Assembly (NCBI RefSeq): GCF_932274485.2
Contig: NC_065884.2
Location: 57,598,546 to 57,662,545 of the forward strand
Reading direction: 5' to 3'
Length of the DNA: 64,000 nt
DNA from: Patella vulgata
Taxonomy: Eukaryota > Mollusca > Gastropoda > Patellidae
Part shown: positions 11,348 through 24,532 of the stretch, piece by piece
Layout of the letters: each line of letters opens with the position of its first letter
Position numbering within the stretch: the first letter of the stretch is position 1
Position numbers and translations under genes: made by a program
The notes under the pieces: model-generated
What the model saw: only the letters and a program-made list of their open reading frames with translations
Databases searched by the model: none
What the model was told of the DNA's origin: nothing

Positions 11348-12050
11348 AGACTGGAATAACCAGACGCTAGAGATTGTCACTCGCTGAAGATAACTGATTT
11401 GAAATTAGAGAAAAAAAAAGAAAGGATCGCATGTAAATCAGTTTATATACATTCATGTTACATTATTATATGCGTTGCGACCCATTTGTGTTAATTTCTA
11501 GGTCCCAAATATTAGCGATTTAGCTTCTTTAAACTACTAACATGATACAGCTGAAATATATTTCAGCTAGCAACCAGTAATTTGGCCTGCAAGGGATAAA
11601 AATTGTAATTTGAGAAAATGTCTCCACAGTAACAGAAATTAATCATCTGATCAAACCCATAAACCATGTGGACACTTGTTGTATATAGTAACCCAAGGAG
11701 ACTCGCTGCACTAGGAGAAAATAAATTAGTATTTGAGGTTTACCGTATTTATAAGTCTTCTCCACTAAATAATTTATATTTTATTTCTACTATGAAACAT
11801 CTAGTATATTTTTCGATCTACTTCTGAGAGAGAGAGAGGAGAGAGAAGAGAGAAAAGATGGAATAACCAGACGCCAAAGAAGCCATTCAATTTGACTTTC
11901 CGCATATTTCACTGAACATAACTGATAAGAAATTTCAGTAAAAACAGAAACCATTGAATGTAAATCAGTTTATATACATTCTTATTACATTATTATATGT
12001 GTTGCGACCCATTTGTGTCCATTTCTAATTGCCAAATGGAGATTTAGACC
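11348..12050. repeat. Direct duplication, two copies of about 180 bp
   Basis: ggaataaccagacgc followed by aatcagtttatatacattc and gttgcgacccatttgtgt occurs at about 11351-11500 and 11862-12022. A shorter third piece, atttgtgtccacttctaatt, follows at 12053. Confidence 0.7.
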
Positions 12051-12365
12051 AATTTGTGTCCACTTCTAATTGTCAAATAGAGATTTAGCTTAAAGGGTGA
12101 TTTAATGAAACAAAGCTTCTTTGATTTGGGTGAAAATAAAGTGTTGAATTGGTTTGGTTTGATGTATTCAAGATATGTGCTGTGCCATTTTCCAAACTTC
12201 CGACCAGGAATATGCCCAAACGGACATCAAGATATGGTGAACAATATTTAAAATTCCAAAATATATTGACTTTAGTGAGTGTATAACTACTATACCCATC
12301 TCGATTATCATTGGTAATTTCGTAGCCTTGGATATTTCTAATTTATCGACTTAGATTTTGATATC

Positions 12366-12625
12366 GGTGGTGGAGTGGTCTAACATGTGCTTTAGATCAT
12401 AAGGTCTGTCATTGATTCAAGTGGAGTGATTTCGATCCCAAGCATGTACCTGACAAGGAGTAAGGTCACTTGCCTAACCTAAAGGGTTTTCTTTGGTTGC
12501 TCTGGTTTCCTACTTCAGTTAAAGACTTATTAAAAGCGAATCATTAAAATAAGATTATACCATGTTAGTTCCAAAATAACCTGGTTTGTCTCGAGTGGAC
12601 ATTAAACCCCATTTCTTTATCTTTC
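12366..12625 (+). mobile_element. SINE-A, old and diverged
   Basis: Recognisable by gatcataaggtctgtcattg, a B-box gatttcgatccc, tgacaaggagtaaggtc and the tail gacattaaaccccatttc, with many substitutions. Confidence 0.75.
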
Positions 12626-12629
12626 CCTA

Positions 12630-13423
12630 TATATTTTTAGATCAGAAAAGAAAAAAGGTTATAGACAATAGATATAAATAATTGGCTAAGTGGATTCCAA
12701 AAATAGTGACATAAATTGAACTATGCACATTGTTGATTTGATCTTTACTCTTGTTAAAGTTCTTCAAAGTTCAAAGGTTAAGTACTGTAGATATATATCA
12801 CAGGGACAACAGGAACTGACTTGAAGTTTAACTGTCAGCTGATTAAATCTTAAATAAATGTGTCTGACTTTATTCTCAAAGGATGAACTTTAAACCTTTT
12901 CATTCAAACTTATTTATTTATTTATTGTATTATTAATGGCTCTTCTGTATTGATGGAAGCCGAATTCTTAAGTCCTCTCTTAATGTTGTAAATAGATCCA
13001 GGGCAAATAACAAACATGTCCAGATACTATAGCCCCGTTTACACTTGGTCGCGATAAGCGTGCCGTTCTCGGCACGGTACTAGGCAGCAATAAATTTTAA
13101 GAAATTGACCCGTTTACATTACTCTACAATAACCGGTTTCAGAACCATGCCAGGCACACCAAATGTGGAATTCTTCACAGAAAATTAATTTCAGTCCCTA
13201 TGCCAATTACCCAGATGAAAACAATTATGGCGGTTTATTTAGTTAGGGCAGCCATTTTGTCAGAACTGATGACAGGAAAGGTTAAGGTTCATTTGGCGCA
13301 TGCACAGTAATCCTACTGAGACCCGACTGGCATTTACAATATGAAAATTTAACCGTACCTGCACTTGCCTGCACTTGCCGAGACCACCTCACTTCAGTGG
13401 GCCAAATTGGCCCATTCACCCTT
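12630..13423. other. Non-coding stretch with a small GC-rich hairpin
   Basis: Mostly AT-rich. A less AT-rich patch at about 13030-13330 holds a short perfect hairpin (cgtgccg ttct cggcacg, about 13068-13085). No family assigned. Confidence 0.4.
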
Positions 13424-13620
13424 CAATAAAATTAACCTAGCAGACAACAGTCGAGTTGCAAGTTAGTGATACCCAGTGATTGCTCCGTGGGTGTTTTTCG
13501 GGTAGTCCAGAATTTGTCTAGTAAGATTGGGTGTCTATACTTTCCATATATACCACATTTGCCATACTTTTATTGGAAATAACCACCCGATGAATACTTT
13601 TGGGACAATGTATCTTTAAG
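13424..13620 (+). repeat. Dispersed repeat Y, copy 1
   Basis: Shares aagattgggtgtctat, ctttccatatatacca, aataaccacccgat and the end aatgtatctttaa with 31244-31449; a third partial copy lies reversed at 35055-35118. Confidence 0.8.
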
Positions 13621-13644
13621 TCTACTTATACACATAAAGTATTG

Positions 13645-14140
13645 GCCGAATAGATTAACACATTCACTTTAGATCATAAGGTCTGTCATCGAGTCAGGTG
13701 GCAGGGTTTTGATTCCAAGGAGTATAATGTCACATCTCTACAGTGGAACCAGTTACAAGAGAAATCTGATATCTACTTATATATATACAGTTAAAGAGAG
13801 AGAGAGAGAAATGGTGTTTATCGTCCACTCGGGACTAACATATGGTTTAATTTTATTTAATAATTCACTTGCGCGTAGGGGTCTTTAGCAGTGGGAGGAA
13901 ACCGGAGGATGTGGGGAAAACCCACAAGGTTGGACAGGCGACCCTACTCCTTGTCACGTACAACCGGGGATTCAAAACCACGCCAGTTGACTCAAGGACA
14001 GACTTCATGATACAGCACGCTCATGCTAAGTTAAAGTTATTGGCTGAATGGTTTAACGCATGCCATTGAGTCAAATTGTCAGAATGTCACATCTCTACAG
14101 CAGAACCAGTTCCAAGAGAAATCTCATATCTACTAATACA
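13645..14140 (-). mobile_element. SINE-A (13795-14030, minus) inside a duplicated flank
   Basis: A reversed SINE-A occupies about 13795-14030. A block with aatgtcacatctctacag and aaccagtt-c-agagaaatct is present on both sides (13726-13780 and 14083-14138). SINE-A-like head pieces also precede each block (13645-13720 plus, 14035-14080 plus), so an older SINE-containing segment was duplicated. Confidence 0.75.
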
Positions 14141-15753
14141 TTCCACTATTTTTTTTGCGTCTTCTCTTCCGTTCCCTTCTTGTGGACAGGTTGTTTATGA
14201 CTGAAATGAACCAATCATGATCTCAATTTCTCAAATTGAGGAAGCTCGCTAAAAATCACAGGATTGTTCTAGATGGAGTCGGACATTTTATGAATAGAAG
14301 CTTTATGGAATAAATTTGGCTGGCAGAAAAGTTTGATTGAGGAAATCTGTTTTGACCTTTTTATTGGCCCTAAGCTTGATTAACATGATGGCTAGAATAA
14401 CAAAAAAACAAAAAAAAATAGGGTAGAAACAAATTTGCCTTGAAGCAGAATTAATTTGGTGATGTTTTTGTTATCATTGGAGTAGAATGATTTTAGTTCA
14501 GACTGGCACAGATTGATTTTATCATTTTTTCAAGGTTATTGGGTTTTTTTGCCTTGAGTTCTGTATGCTATTTTGGAATTATGACATCAAAAAAAACCTC
14601 TTCATATGCAAGAACCAGATGATGCTAGGTTTCATGTCGATCATACTTGACTTGGAGGAACCTTAGACTTTTTATGAAGATTTTTCTGAACAAGAACCAA
14701 GAAAATTGACATGTGTTTAGAAACAGTAATTCCTGATTTAAAAATTGTAGTTTTGGGAAAGGAAAAGAAAGTATGGGTGTGAAATGTTGTGAATACAATA
14801 GCTTGAGCTTCTGAAATTCAAGTCCTGTCACAGGTGTCATGTATAAGCCAATGTAATCTGTCTCTTTCTAAAGCATCCTATACATCTTAATAAATGCTTC
14901 AAAATAAGAAATACCTGGTACTTTAAAAACTGATGTTTAGTTAACCTTTTCATTACATGGATCTCAGCCATCAGGTCCTCCTCACACACTACACCAAATA
15001 TAGGGGGAAATAGTTCAGAAATAAATTGTTTAATTGTTGATTGGACACTTCCCTCTGTTTTGTCAAAGTCTTATCTTGTCGTGGTCTTGTTATGTCTAGG
15101 TCTTGTCCTGTCAAGGTCTTGTTGTGTCTAGGGCTTGTCTTAATTGATTTCAGAGACAATTGGGTATTAAGCTGTACTTAAATGCGAGTAGTTTTGGAAT
15201 GAATACTACTAATAAGGATTCTAGATTGAAGATTAGTTAGTTATTGGTGGCAGCTTCCATTAATGTCTAGTTTATGTTAGATTGGTATGTTAGCTTGATG
15301 GCATTTATTTTACTGTTGATCTAAAAGCCAATAAATCTAGTACAATGGTAGCTAGTTACAAGAACTTGACAAAACAATGTTATGAAAGGTGGCAGAATAT
15401 TGTTAACATTTCTGTATGGTAGTCTACCATTTTCTGGATGAAACATGAATATATAATACTAGCAGTGACATACTCTTGGGAGCAACACTTTTCGGAAAAC
15501 AACAACTAAGATCGACACACAACTAGGCATGTTTCTTCCATTGGCATTTGCACATTGATTAACATACTTAATTTTTTATATGAAGTCACAATTCCAAATA
15601 CGGCTGTGATGATGTCATGCTCGGTTCCTGGTCCATCCTGGTCCATCATTCTTGTTTTTAAAGGCATGCCCATATACAGAGTTGTCTTTCTTTACAAACC
15701 ACACTAATAACGGCTCTCTTTACTATACACTGTTTTTCATGATGTGATAGAGT
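14141..15753. other. AT-rich stretch, nothing recognised
   Basis: Only a short run of imperfect ~29-bp units with gtcttg and gtctagg near 15060-15140. Confidence 0.5.
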
Positions 15754-16407
15754 CAGTAGCGGATTATCGATGAGGCTGATGAGGCTGCAGCCTCAGGCCC
15801 AAAGATTTTGTAAAAAAAATTTTGTTAGACTTGTCTGATATGATTAAAAACGCATAGACAATGAATGTTAGGGGGGTGGGGTTTAGGCCCAACGGGAATC
15901 AACATAGGCCCTGACCCGAAATTAATTAGGCCCATGCCATTTTGAATAGGTCCTATTGTTTGGAGATCTGATCTTATTTTTTAAATGTAGGCCTACAATG
16001 TACGTTAAATCCTTGTAAGTTTTCGGTTATGTCTTGCTTAATATATTGTACCCACGTGACAACATTTATGGGCATATAAAGTTACATTACCAATATCAAA
16101 CGACTTTGGCTTAAGAAAAAATATCTAGCAAAAGATCTTGTGCTAATTTCGATGTAAATTAACACCCCATCATGAGAAAATATTATCCTTGAAAATAGGT
16201 GTATGTACAGTTGGTTTCGGTTGACGTTTCTGCTGTCAAAGCATTTTGTACGACAAATTAGTTATAACTAATATTTTAATAATATTATAACCTCAGTAAC
16301 GAATCCCGTTTTTAATGTTAGCAACTACCTTTGCTCTAACTTTAAAAACTAAATAGGCCCTCCAGCAACTGCCGCCTCAGGCCTTGGTGGAGCTTAATCC
16401 GCCACTG
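15754..16407. mobile_element. Non-autonomous hAT-like transposon
   Basis: Starts cagtagcggattatcgatga and ends with the complement of cagtggcggattaagctcc; GCCTCAGGCC motifs follow inside both ends. The exact 8-bp target duplication gatagagt flanks it at 15746-15753 and 16408-16415, the hAT hallmark. No transposase frame is visible in 654 bp. Confidence 0.9.
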
Positions 16408-16588
16408 GATAGAGTGAATTAGTGATATGTATGTAAATGAAATATCTAATTTCTGTAACTAAATACTTCTGAATAAAATACAAGCAGGGGTTCAAATCAT
16501 GTGATAATGACCAGGTCAAGGCAGATAAAGTGCATGAACAACCCACATGGGAGAATGGTTGATAACCATACTTCTACTGACTTAACAT

Positions 16589-17315
16589 ATACTCTTCCAA
16601 AAAAGTAGGGGATATTTAGAAACAATACAAAACTACAGAAATGCACTGTTGTTTTTATTAGAGGTAACCAGTGTATGTTAATAACTGGCCAATTGCCTAC
16701 ACATGAACATAAACAGTTCATCATGGGTAGCTTATTTGACGGCCCCATTTCACTCGCAAAGGGATACACTGTGAAAAGTGTAAATGGACGTTTTTGATTT
16801 TTGTCTCAATAATGAGTAATTGCTCCACCAATCCTCAGACATTCAGCAATTCGTTGTGGCATGCTCCTAATCAACCGTCCAATCACGATTCGGGGCAATC
16901 TGACCTACTCCTCTTGCAATGCCACGACCAGTTCTTGCAGTGTTGTCAGTTGATGTTGAAGTCGACGAACACATCTCCCGATCAAATTAAACGTAACACA
17001 CTAAAGCAAAGATATGCTAAACAGTAAATCTTATGCAAGAAGCGATAGGAAAGCAAACATGCATAGGATAAACCAGCAAGCGGCAGTTTTCATCAACCCT
17101 TCCTTGAAGTGTCAAATTTGGCAATGAACCCCTCCCACGTGTATGGCGCTATTGCGTGTCGCACATGAAGTTCAGTGGTTCTGTTGGGGCAATAAGTTCT
17201 TCATCTTTGAACATACTCTCAAAGCATGTCAAGTGTCCATGACTATTGATTATATCACAACCTGCATAGGTATTTGCATTCCAATATCCCCTACTTTTTT
17301 GGAAGAGTTTATATT
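16589..17315 (-). mobile_element. Tc1/mariner-like element, internally deleted
   Basis: Inverted termini carry actcttccaaaaaagtaggg (about 16591) and its near-complement (about 17287-17310). On the minus strand, about 16811-16990 reads like the C-terminal end of a Tc1-type transposase (LQELVVALQEE, then RLIRSMPQRIAECLRIGGA). At about 730 bp it is far shorter than a whole ~1.3-1.7 kb element, so it is a relic. Confidence 0.75.
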
Positions 17316-18551
17316 GAATGTACAGAATTGCACTTTTGCATGTCGAATCCACCCCGCCTCTCGGCCCATTTGCAAATCCTGGATGAATATATTTCACTGA
17401 TCAATAGTATTTAGAATGAAATATGGCTCTTCGTGCTAAAATATCCCTATATGTTTATTTTATTTGCACATTTGCACATTTGCCCTGATAATGTCTGTCT
17501 ACTACATCGTTAACACTGTTCATCACGTGCATTTTGCATACCGATAGTTCATTGGCCAATCACGCTATTTTACCGAGATTTCGCCTAATAAATTGGATGC
17601 AGCTATGGCGGGTGTGGCGCCAGGCAGGGTAAGCTTACTCTTCCGGACACCTGTTACCACTGTTTGTCTGTATTTTGTACACGGTGAACAGTCCATATGC
17701 TGATTACACTATTTTGCCTTATTACACTATTTTGCCTATACCGTTTTTTTAGGACTTCGAATTTTGTCTAATGGTTTGCATTGTTCGTACTTGGTTTTAT
17801 TTTATTATTACATCAATTCAAGATTTTTTTCGGCTGTATTGCATAATGTTTCTGCAAGTAAATAGAATATTATCTCAATCTTATCTGTCAATCATTATTG
17901 TAATTTACATCAATTAGTATTATCCTGATAAGACTGGCCTTGGTTTATGTTTACCATTGTTTCTGAGTACCCTTATATGGAGTACTGTACTACACTAATG
18001 AACTTTAACCTTTGACCTATACTATTAATTTAAAGTCAACAATTTTGACAATTTGACAACCTGATGGTATGGTATGTGTCAAAGTTTAGAACAAACTGAG
18101 CATCACAGGAATTTAAACCTAACATGTCACATTATTTCAAACAAAGTGAATGAAATACCAGTGAACATGTTTATAGATCTTGCCTGTATACTAGGAGGCA
18201 GAAGGAACTGAAATTGAAACCAGGTAAAAAGAATTTTAATTTATTGGAAGTAGCAGCTGTTTGCATCTGAACAGTTTCTAAGGTATGATCAGTTAAATCT
18301 AAAACCTGCTAAAATTAAATTTTTTGGAAAATAACTTGCAATATATTTGAGCGTTTTTATCAGTGAAAGTTAGATAAAGTTTAACTGACTTCTAATTGAC
18401 CAAAACTTGGTAAATATTTGGCCAGACAGTTTATAATTTTTAGTGCGCGCAATGTGCGCAAGATATTTGTACAATTTAAGATAATTTTGATACACTATAA
18501 TAACCCCTTTCAAGTCATGCGGTAATAACTAAGAACCAGAATATTTTTGGA
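17316..18551. other. Non-coding stretch, nothing recognised
   Basis: Ordinary AT-rich sequence; attacactattttgcct is directly repeated near 17701-17735. Confidence 0.5.
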
Positions 18552-18929
18552 AATGAAATGAAATGAAATGGAGTTTAACGTCCTACTTTTCTGCTCCTAA
18601 CCTGGGCTAATGAAGACGGGCATACGCCATACAGTGTGCTATGAGGGAAATTTTGCCCGGACAGCAGCACTACGGCCTACTCTTATATCGAATTCCAACT
18701 GCCAAGGGATCTTTTACGTGCACGCCAATGTGTACACGGGACCTTGTTTTTTCGTCCCATCCGAACGACTAGACAGCTTTCCTTGTCAGCCCCTCCGTCC
18801 TACATCACTGACAAGGGAGAACCACACCGGAAAATCTGGATGAACTTTCTCGGCCAATGCAGGGATCGAACACCCGACCTGCAGGCTAGCGAGCTAGCGT
18901 CTTACCCACTTAGCCACATGATCCCCCGA
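18552..18929 (-). mobile_element. SINE-B, full length
   Basis: From (gaaat)n and the reversed tail gagtttaacgtcctac to the complement of the tRNA-like head (gggggatcatgtggctaagt). Little diverged from 6657-7118, so relatively young. Confidence 0.9.
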
Positions 18930-19788
18930 AATTTTTGGCAGACAGGTCCATAGCTTGCAGACAGGTCCATAGCTTAGAGGAAACATCGCCTGCAAGTTGA
19001 AGTTTTCTTGGGAAAAACAGTTATAAATTCTTTCAGTGAAACTATTAGATTGAAAGAATTCACTGTGGTTGAGACAGGCATAGAAATTAATGGAAATATT
19101 TTGAATGGATTTGTAAATTGTTATTGACATTCAGTAAATAAGACCTAAAGTCGTTAAAAAGCAATCAGCACAATTTAACAAGAAATCCAAATAATGGAAT
19201 TTCTTTAAACTTTAGTGATGTAGTTGACAGCAGTTGGTATTCGTGATAGAATCAGACCTGAACTAGTGGCTACTTATTCTCTCTGGTGATCTCTCAAGAG
19301 ATCAATAATCAGTGACCAACAAGCCAATAGGGACACAGACTGTCAATAGAACCATCGACCAGTCTAATTAGTATAAGTGGGTGTATTAACCGTTCATCTG
19401 GGGCCTGTCTGTATCAAAGATTCAACTGGATAGGTAATGGTAGTAATTTGTGACAGTATAATTCTTATCCAAACATTCGAATAGGTTGTAAGTGGCTCTT
19501 ACTGTTATCTAAACCAGCTGGGCTGATTGGTTAAGTATCTTGGCTATCCTTAAGTTCCTGCTATTCAACCTTTGAATTTCCTTTGAAATAAAACACTCCA
19601 TATGTTTAAACCTTGTTATTCGTGTTTATTATGATTCTTTGGTAGGCTATAATTTGTTTGTTTCTTGTTGTGATTTGCTACTCTGATAAGTGTCGGCCTA
19701 TAAACATTTTCACATCGTCAAGTGGGGAAAATACTACACGATTATGCACACCACTGTCTTCCATTAACTAATGTTTCAACATATAAGG
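18930..19788. other. Non-coding stretch, nothing recognised
   Basis: A 17-bp repeat (gcagacaggtccatagctt) is duplicated next to the SINE at 18940-18975; otherwise unique sequence. Confidence 0.5.
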
Positions 19789-19789
19789 C

Positions 19790-20112
19790 ACAAGGGAGCC
19801 GTGATGGCTTAGGGAGTAAGACATTGGCTCGGTAACCTGAAGGTTGAGTGTTTGCTGCCGGTGTTTAAAGAGGAAGTTCATCAAGATTTTCTGGTGAGAT
19901 TCCTCCTTGTCAGTGGTGCAGGACAGAGGGCCTGACAAGGAACATTGTAAAGTTATTTGGATGGGATGAAAAATGGAGGTCTTGTGCACGTAAACCCTTG
20001 ACAGTTGGAATACAAAATAAGAGTAGGCTGTAGCTTTACTGTCCTTAACACCACATTGCATGGTGTATGCCCATCTTCATTAACCCAATGAAGTAAAATT
20101 GATTTATGGTTC
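19790..20112 (+). mobile_element. SINE-B, diverged
   Basis: Head gggagccgtgatggcttagg, body ccttgtcagtggtgcaggac, then the gcatggtgtatgcccatctt block. The terminal tail is degraded. Confidence 0.85.
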
Positions 20113-20184
20113 CCTTTTGCCATTATCCTTTGATCATGCAACATTAAATGTAGTCCAGGTTATCTGATAAACTAATCAATACTT

Positions 20185-20412
20185 AGTAGCAGAATTCTCT
20201 AGTATCAAGACTAACAGAATTCTCCAGTTTAAGAGAATTCTCTAGTTTAAGGACTAAGAGAATTCTCTAGTTTAAGGACTTAGAGAATTCTCTAGTTACA
20301 GAATGTTCTAATTTAAAGACTAACAGAATTCTCTTATTTAAAGACTACAAAATCCTCTAGTTTAAAGACTTAAAGAATTCTCTAGTTGAAAGACTAACAG
20401 AATTCTTTGGTA
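20185..20412. repeat. Minisatellite, about 26-bp unit, 8-9 copies
   Basis: Units contain the palindrome agagaattctct followed by agtttaaagact. The clustered palindromes could form alternating hairpins. Confidence 0.9.
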
Positions 20413-20989
20413 TAAAAATTGACTGGCACTGTTCTCTGTCAAGCACTTTCGATGCAGACGGCTGGTTGATTGTGTAAGTAATATCCTTTAAGATTTCTTT
20501 ATTAGTCTGGAAGTTAAAATTTGTAATTTGGTTCCTGATGCCACACTGATAAGGCAGGAATACTTTTCTGTCTAGGTGGGAGCACAACAGTGCAGTAATT
20601 TGATGGAGATTTTTTATCACTTTAATCACTTCCTGACAGAACATTATCAGAGTATTCGGTGATGAAAAAAGTATGTAACCCCGGTCTACCGATCAATATG
20701 TAGTTCTATTTTAGTCATAATAAAATTGGAGAAATGATAAAGCAGAGAGCCATTAGGTTTGTACATCACTACACTTAAAGATACAGCCTCCATCACTAAC
20801 CCTTTAATCATTCAAATAGAATTCTATAGATTCCTAATAAAATTACTAAATTAAATCATGCGTAAAAGAAATCAATGAGTTATTGTGTAGAATTAGAGAA
20901 TAGGCCAAATAATTCAATTTCTTACTCTATTATAGAGCTATCAAATTTTGTACTGTACATAAAATTTGAATACAGTGGATTTTAAAATA
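20413..20989. other. Non-coding stretch, nothing recognised
   Basis: AT-rich unique sequence. Confidence 0.5.
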
Positions 20990-21106
20990 TGTAATGAAAT
21001 GGGGTTTAACGTCCTATTGTTCTGCTCTGACTGGGCTAATGAAGATTGGCATATGGCATACAGTGTGCTATGAGGGGAAATTCTGCCCTGACAGTGGCTG
21101 AATGTA
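20990..21106 (-). mobile_element. SINE-B 3' fragment
   Basis: Reversed tail atggggtttaacgtccta through cagtgtgctatgagg, truncated after about 115 bp. Confidence 0.85.
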
Positions 21107-21258
21107 AAACCCTGTGTCTGCTGATACTTGTGTAAATTGGCATGAACATTTTCTTATTTAGGTATTTCTAGATTTTTTGCAGTTTTAAAAGATTCACAAC
21201 TCTCAGCTATTTGTCAAATTCAAAGATAAATCATAATGTTGTTCAGCCTGGACTTAGA

Positions 21259-21541
21259 GAGAGAGAAAAGAGAGAGAGAGATGGGGGTTTAACTTCACTC
21301 AACACAAACCAGTTCATTTCAGGACTAATGTATGATTAAATTTTATTTCAATAATTCGCTTGCACTTAAAGGGAGAGGGGAGTGTCTTTAGCAGTGGGAG
21401 TAAACCCGGAGAAAACCCACAAGGTTGGAAGGCAACCCTACTGCTTGTCACGTACAAGCAGGGAATCAAAACCACACCACATGACTCAATGACAGACCTT
21501 CTGATCCAACACATGCCTGTTAACCATTTGGCCACCCCCCT
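21259..21541 (-). mobile_element. SINE-A, full length, diverged
   Basis: (GA)n and atgggggtttaac tail reversed, body with gtggtttcga-like B box (complement) and the head at 21520-21541 (ccatttggccaccccccta). Confidence 0.85.
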
Positions 21542-22019
21542 ACTTCTCTAGAAAGAGTGACTGTTGGTTTTAAGGAAATATATTTATTATCATCTGCCTG
21601 TTATTTTATAGAGACAGACAAAAAGGAAACATATTAATTATTATCAAGGGTACTTCCCCCAACCTTTTCCCTTTAATTGAATTATTTTGTTATATAATAG
21701 ATAAAATGAATTATATCTCAACTGTTTAAATGTCTATCCATACAGCTTGTCATGTTATCCACGACCGTCAACTTACACAATGACATTTGTCAATATTCCG
21801 AGAGCCAATCAAGCTACACTTCACTAATTTCAGTAGGAATTTTATTTAGGTTAACAAAGAAGTTGTCAGTTAGCCATCTAACAATAAACTATTGTTTATT
21901 TTATAATTCATCAAATTTATTTTAAAGAGGCACTGTTATTTCAACGAAATATTAAAATGTTCGCCATTGTATACAATATTTTTAATGAACAAGAAAAATT
22001 GAAATATCAGAGAAAAGCT

Positions 22020-22212
22020 GTCTTGTGGCCGAATGGTTAAACTCATGCACATTAGTTCACAAGGTCTTGTTATTGAGTCAAGTGGTGTGGTTTCGATTCC
22101 CTGTGACAAGGAGTAGAGTCGCTTGTCCAACCTCATGAGTTTTCTCCAGGTCCTCTGGCTTCATCCTACTGCAAAAGACCTAAAACATACTTTGTTTCAA
22201 GTGGAGGTTAAC

Positions 22213-22250
<38 letters not shown>
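22020..22250 (+). mobile_element. SINE-A with central deletion
   Basis: Head ggccgaatggttaaactcat, B box gtttcgattcc, short body and a (TC)n tail (22218-22249). Confidence 0.85.
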
Positions 22251-24046
22251 TGTCACAACAGTATTACTACTTCTTTCTAGGATTTTTTTGATACAAAAAT
22301 GACCAAAAATACAGCCCCACAGTCAGTATTTATTTAGTACGATGATACTGTATGTGTTTTACCAAAAAACGTTTAACGATCAGAAAATGAACAAGTGAAA
22401 ATGTTTGCTCGTTAGTGATGATGAATAGTGAGTTATTTCCAGTTTTGTTTATTCAGAATAAATCATCAATAAATAAATAAAGAGAGAACTACATCATTGA
22501 ATTACAATTGATTTATGTCAATATCATAGAGATACAAGAATTTCTGAAACATTTTGCCCCCAAAAGCTTTCTTATTATAACGAGGGTTAAGTAGAGAGTG
22601 GGTTGTATTTGGGCATCTGAATGTCAACAGATAGATAGACGTTTTAGGGTATTTGGTTAATGCCAATCCTTGTTGACATTTTCAAAGAGATGATATCTAG
22701 CTTTGAGCTTCTGAATTTGGACAATTTCTAAAAGTGGAATATTTGTAGATGTTAGCCTTGAAATATTATTGGTATACATATATCTAGTAGTTTGGTGCTT
22801 GAAGGTAAAAATTTACTTTTATTATAGAAAGTTTTTTACTAACAATAAATTTTTGAACAAATAATCTGTTACAGGTCAACATTGATCTGTATCTATGATC
22901 TATTGATATTCTGTAATGATCCACATCTTTGCAAAACAAACCTGAACAATGAGTGCAAGCTGGGAGATTGTCTATTGTGTATATTTAGATAAATCTGAGT
23001 ACATTTTAGCCTGGGTTAACCTATGAAAATAATGAGAAAATGTGCAAAAACTGATTAACCTGTTTCTTCCTGAACTAAAACTTCAAAAATGTTATTAAAA
23101 TGTTAACTAATAATTTATTTTGTACATTTTTCATTTTCACTAAAACCATGAGGAAGGTTGGATGACTGACTGGTCTGATTCCAACATTACTTATAAAGCT
23201 TGTTATCTATGCTTTCTCAGAGTTCTCTGGTTTCCTCCAGTTTCCAAACACCCTGGCATGCAAAGCAGTCTCAAAATGACCTCTCCCCCTCTCTCTCTCT
23301 CTCTCTCTCTCTCGCTCTCTCTCTGACAGAAATATATAAGTATGTTTTGATATGTAGGTTTATGTTTATTCAATCAGTTGTCAGTGAAATCCGTTAAATC
23401 TGTTACTATCACTGGTGAATGTACCTGAGTTAATGTGTTTTCCACATTCCTATCTAGAGTACATAGTTTCTCCATGACCTGATATGATACAGACAAACAA
23501 GTGCTGTCAGGATTCTGACTGGTCATCGTTTTGACCATGTTAAAATTCAATGGTCAGAAATTATACCCAAGTCTTGGGTCCCAAGAACTTTTAAAATCAA
23601 ATGGAAAATGCTGGTTCAAAGAGAGTATATGTTTAATCTGTTCCAGTAGGACGAAGAATGTTTGAAAACATTAGCAGAGCCTGAAGAAGAATTAGTGGAA
23701 ATGCTGCTGTCAGTCCAAACTTTCCCCTTGTATTTCTCACCTAATGATAGAAACAAAAATTACCATTATGGTAGTGAACATGGTACTTTTTAACCATTGA
23801 TCACAATGGTAGCCGAGAACATTTCTCAGGATTATCCAGTCTGATTTCTCTGTTTCAATAGTGTATAGGATTATAGGACCCTGCCAGAAATAGCGTCTAG
23901 TCAATTGGATTATATGGAAAACCTTTGTTCTGTTTATTCGTCAGGATTATCCAGCCTGGTTTCTCTGTTTCAATAGTGTAGGAAATAGCATCATACTTGG
24001 ATCATATGGAAAATGGAGGTTCTGTTTATTCCTTTAGTAACATGTT
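22251..24046. other. AT-rich stretch with one CT microsatellite
   Basis: (CT)n at about 23286-23325. A duplicated string, aggattatccag and tctctgtttcaatagtgta, occurs near 23829 and 23943. No gene seen. Confidence 0.5.
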
Positions 24047-24135
24047 AAAAATCCCCCCAAAAAGGGTAGGCAGTAGCGCCATTGTCAGGATAAAATAGCA
24101 CACTGCATGGCGCATTGTTTCAGTGGCATTTAGTA
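24047..24135 (+). mobile_element. SINE-B internal fragment
   Basis: gggtaggcagtagcgccattgtc with gcacactgcatggcgca matches the SINE-B 3' half. Confidence 0.6.
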
Positions 24136-24212
24136 ATGGAACTGGAAATACCATAAAATTCTATAGAATACCATTTCTGTTTATTATTATAAGCACTGCA
24201 ATCTCATTAAAA

Positions 24213-24532
24213 CACAGATCCTATTTCGTTTCGTTTTTAAGTTCAAAATTTCGTTTTACCTTTCTTTACTACACTAGGATCTGGAAGAGTTGTGATCATT
24301 GACGTGTTCTGAATGGTGTGAGGGATTACCCAAAGAAACAGTCTGTTATGGCGAGCTTTAGGCATGTTTTGCACGGAACTGTGGGTAATCCACTAGTAAC
24401 ATCAATGTGTCACGTCATAGGGTCAAAAGCCACTTGTATGACCCCTGACACGACCTTCCACTACAACAGGTCAGATCTTCATGTAGGAGGCCATCGAAAG
24501 TATAAAAAACGAAACGAAATACAGATCTGTAT
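24213..24532. mobile_element. Short terminal-inverted-repeat element
   Basis: Outer repeat cagatcctatttcgtttcgt at about 24214 pairs with acgaaacgaaatacagatct at about 24508. An inner pair, ggattaccca and tgggtaatcc, lies at about 24323 and 24381. Non-coding MITE-like element; superfamily unknown. Confidence 0.7.
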
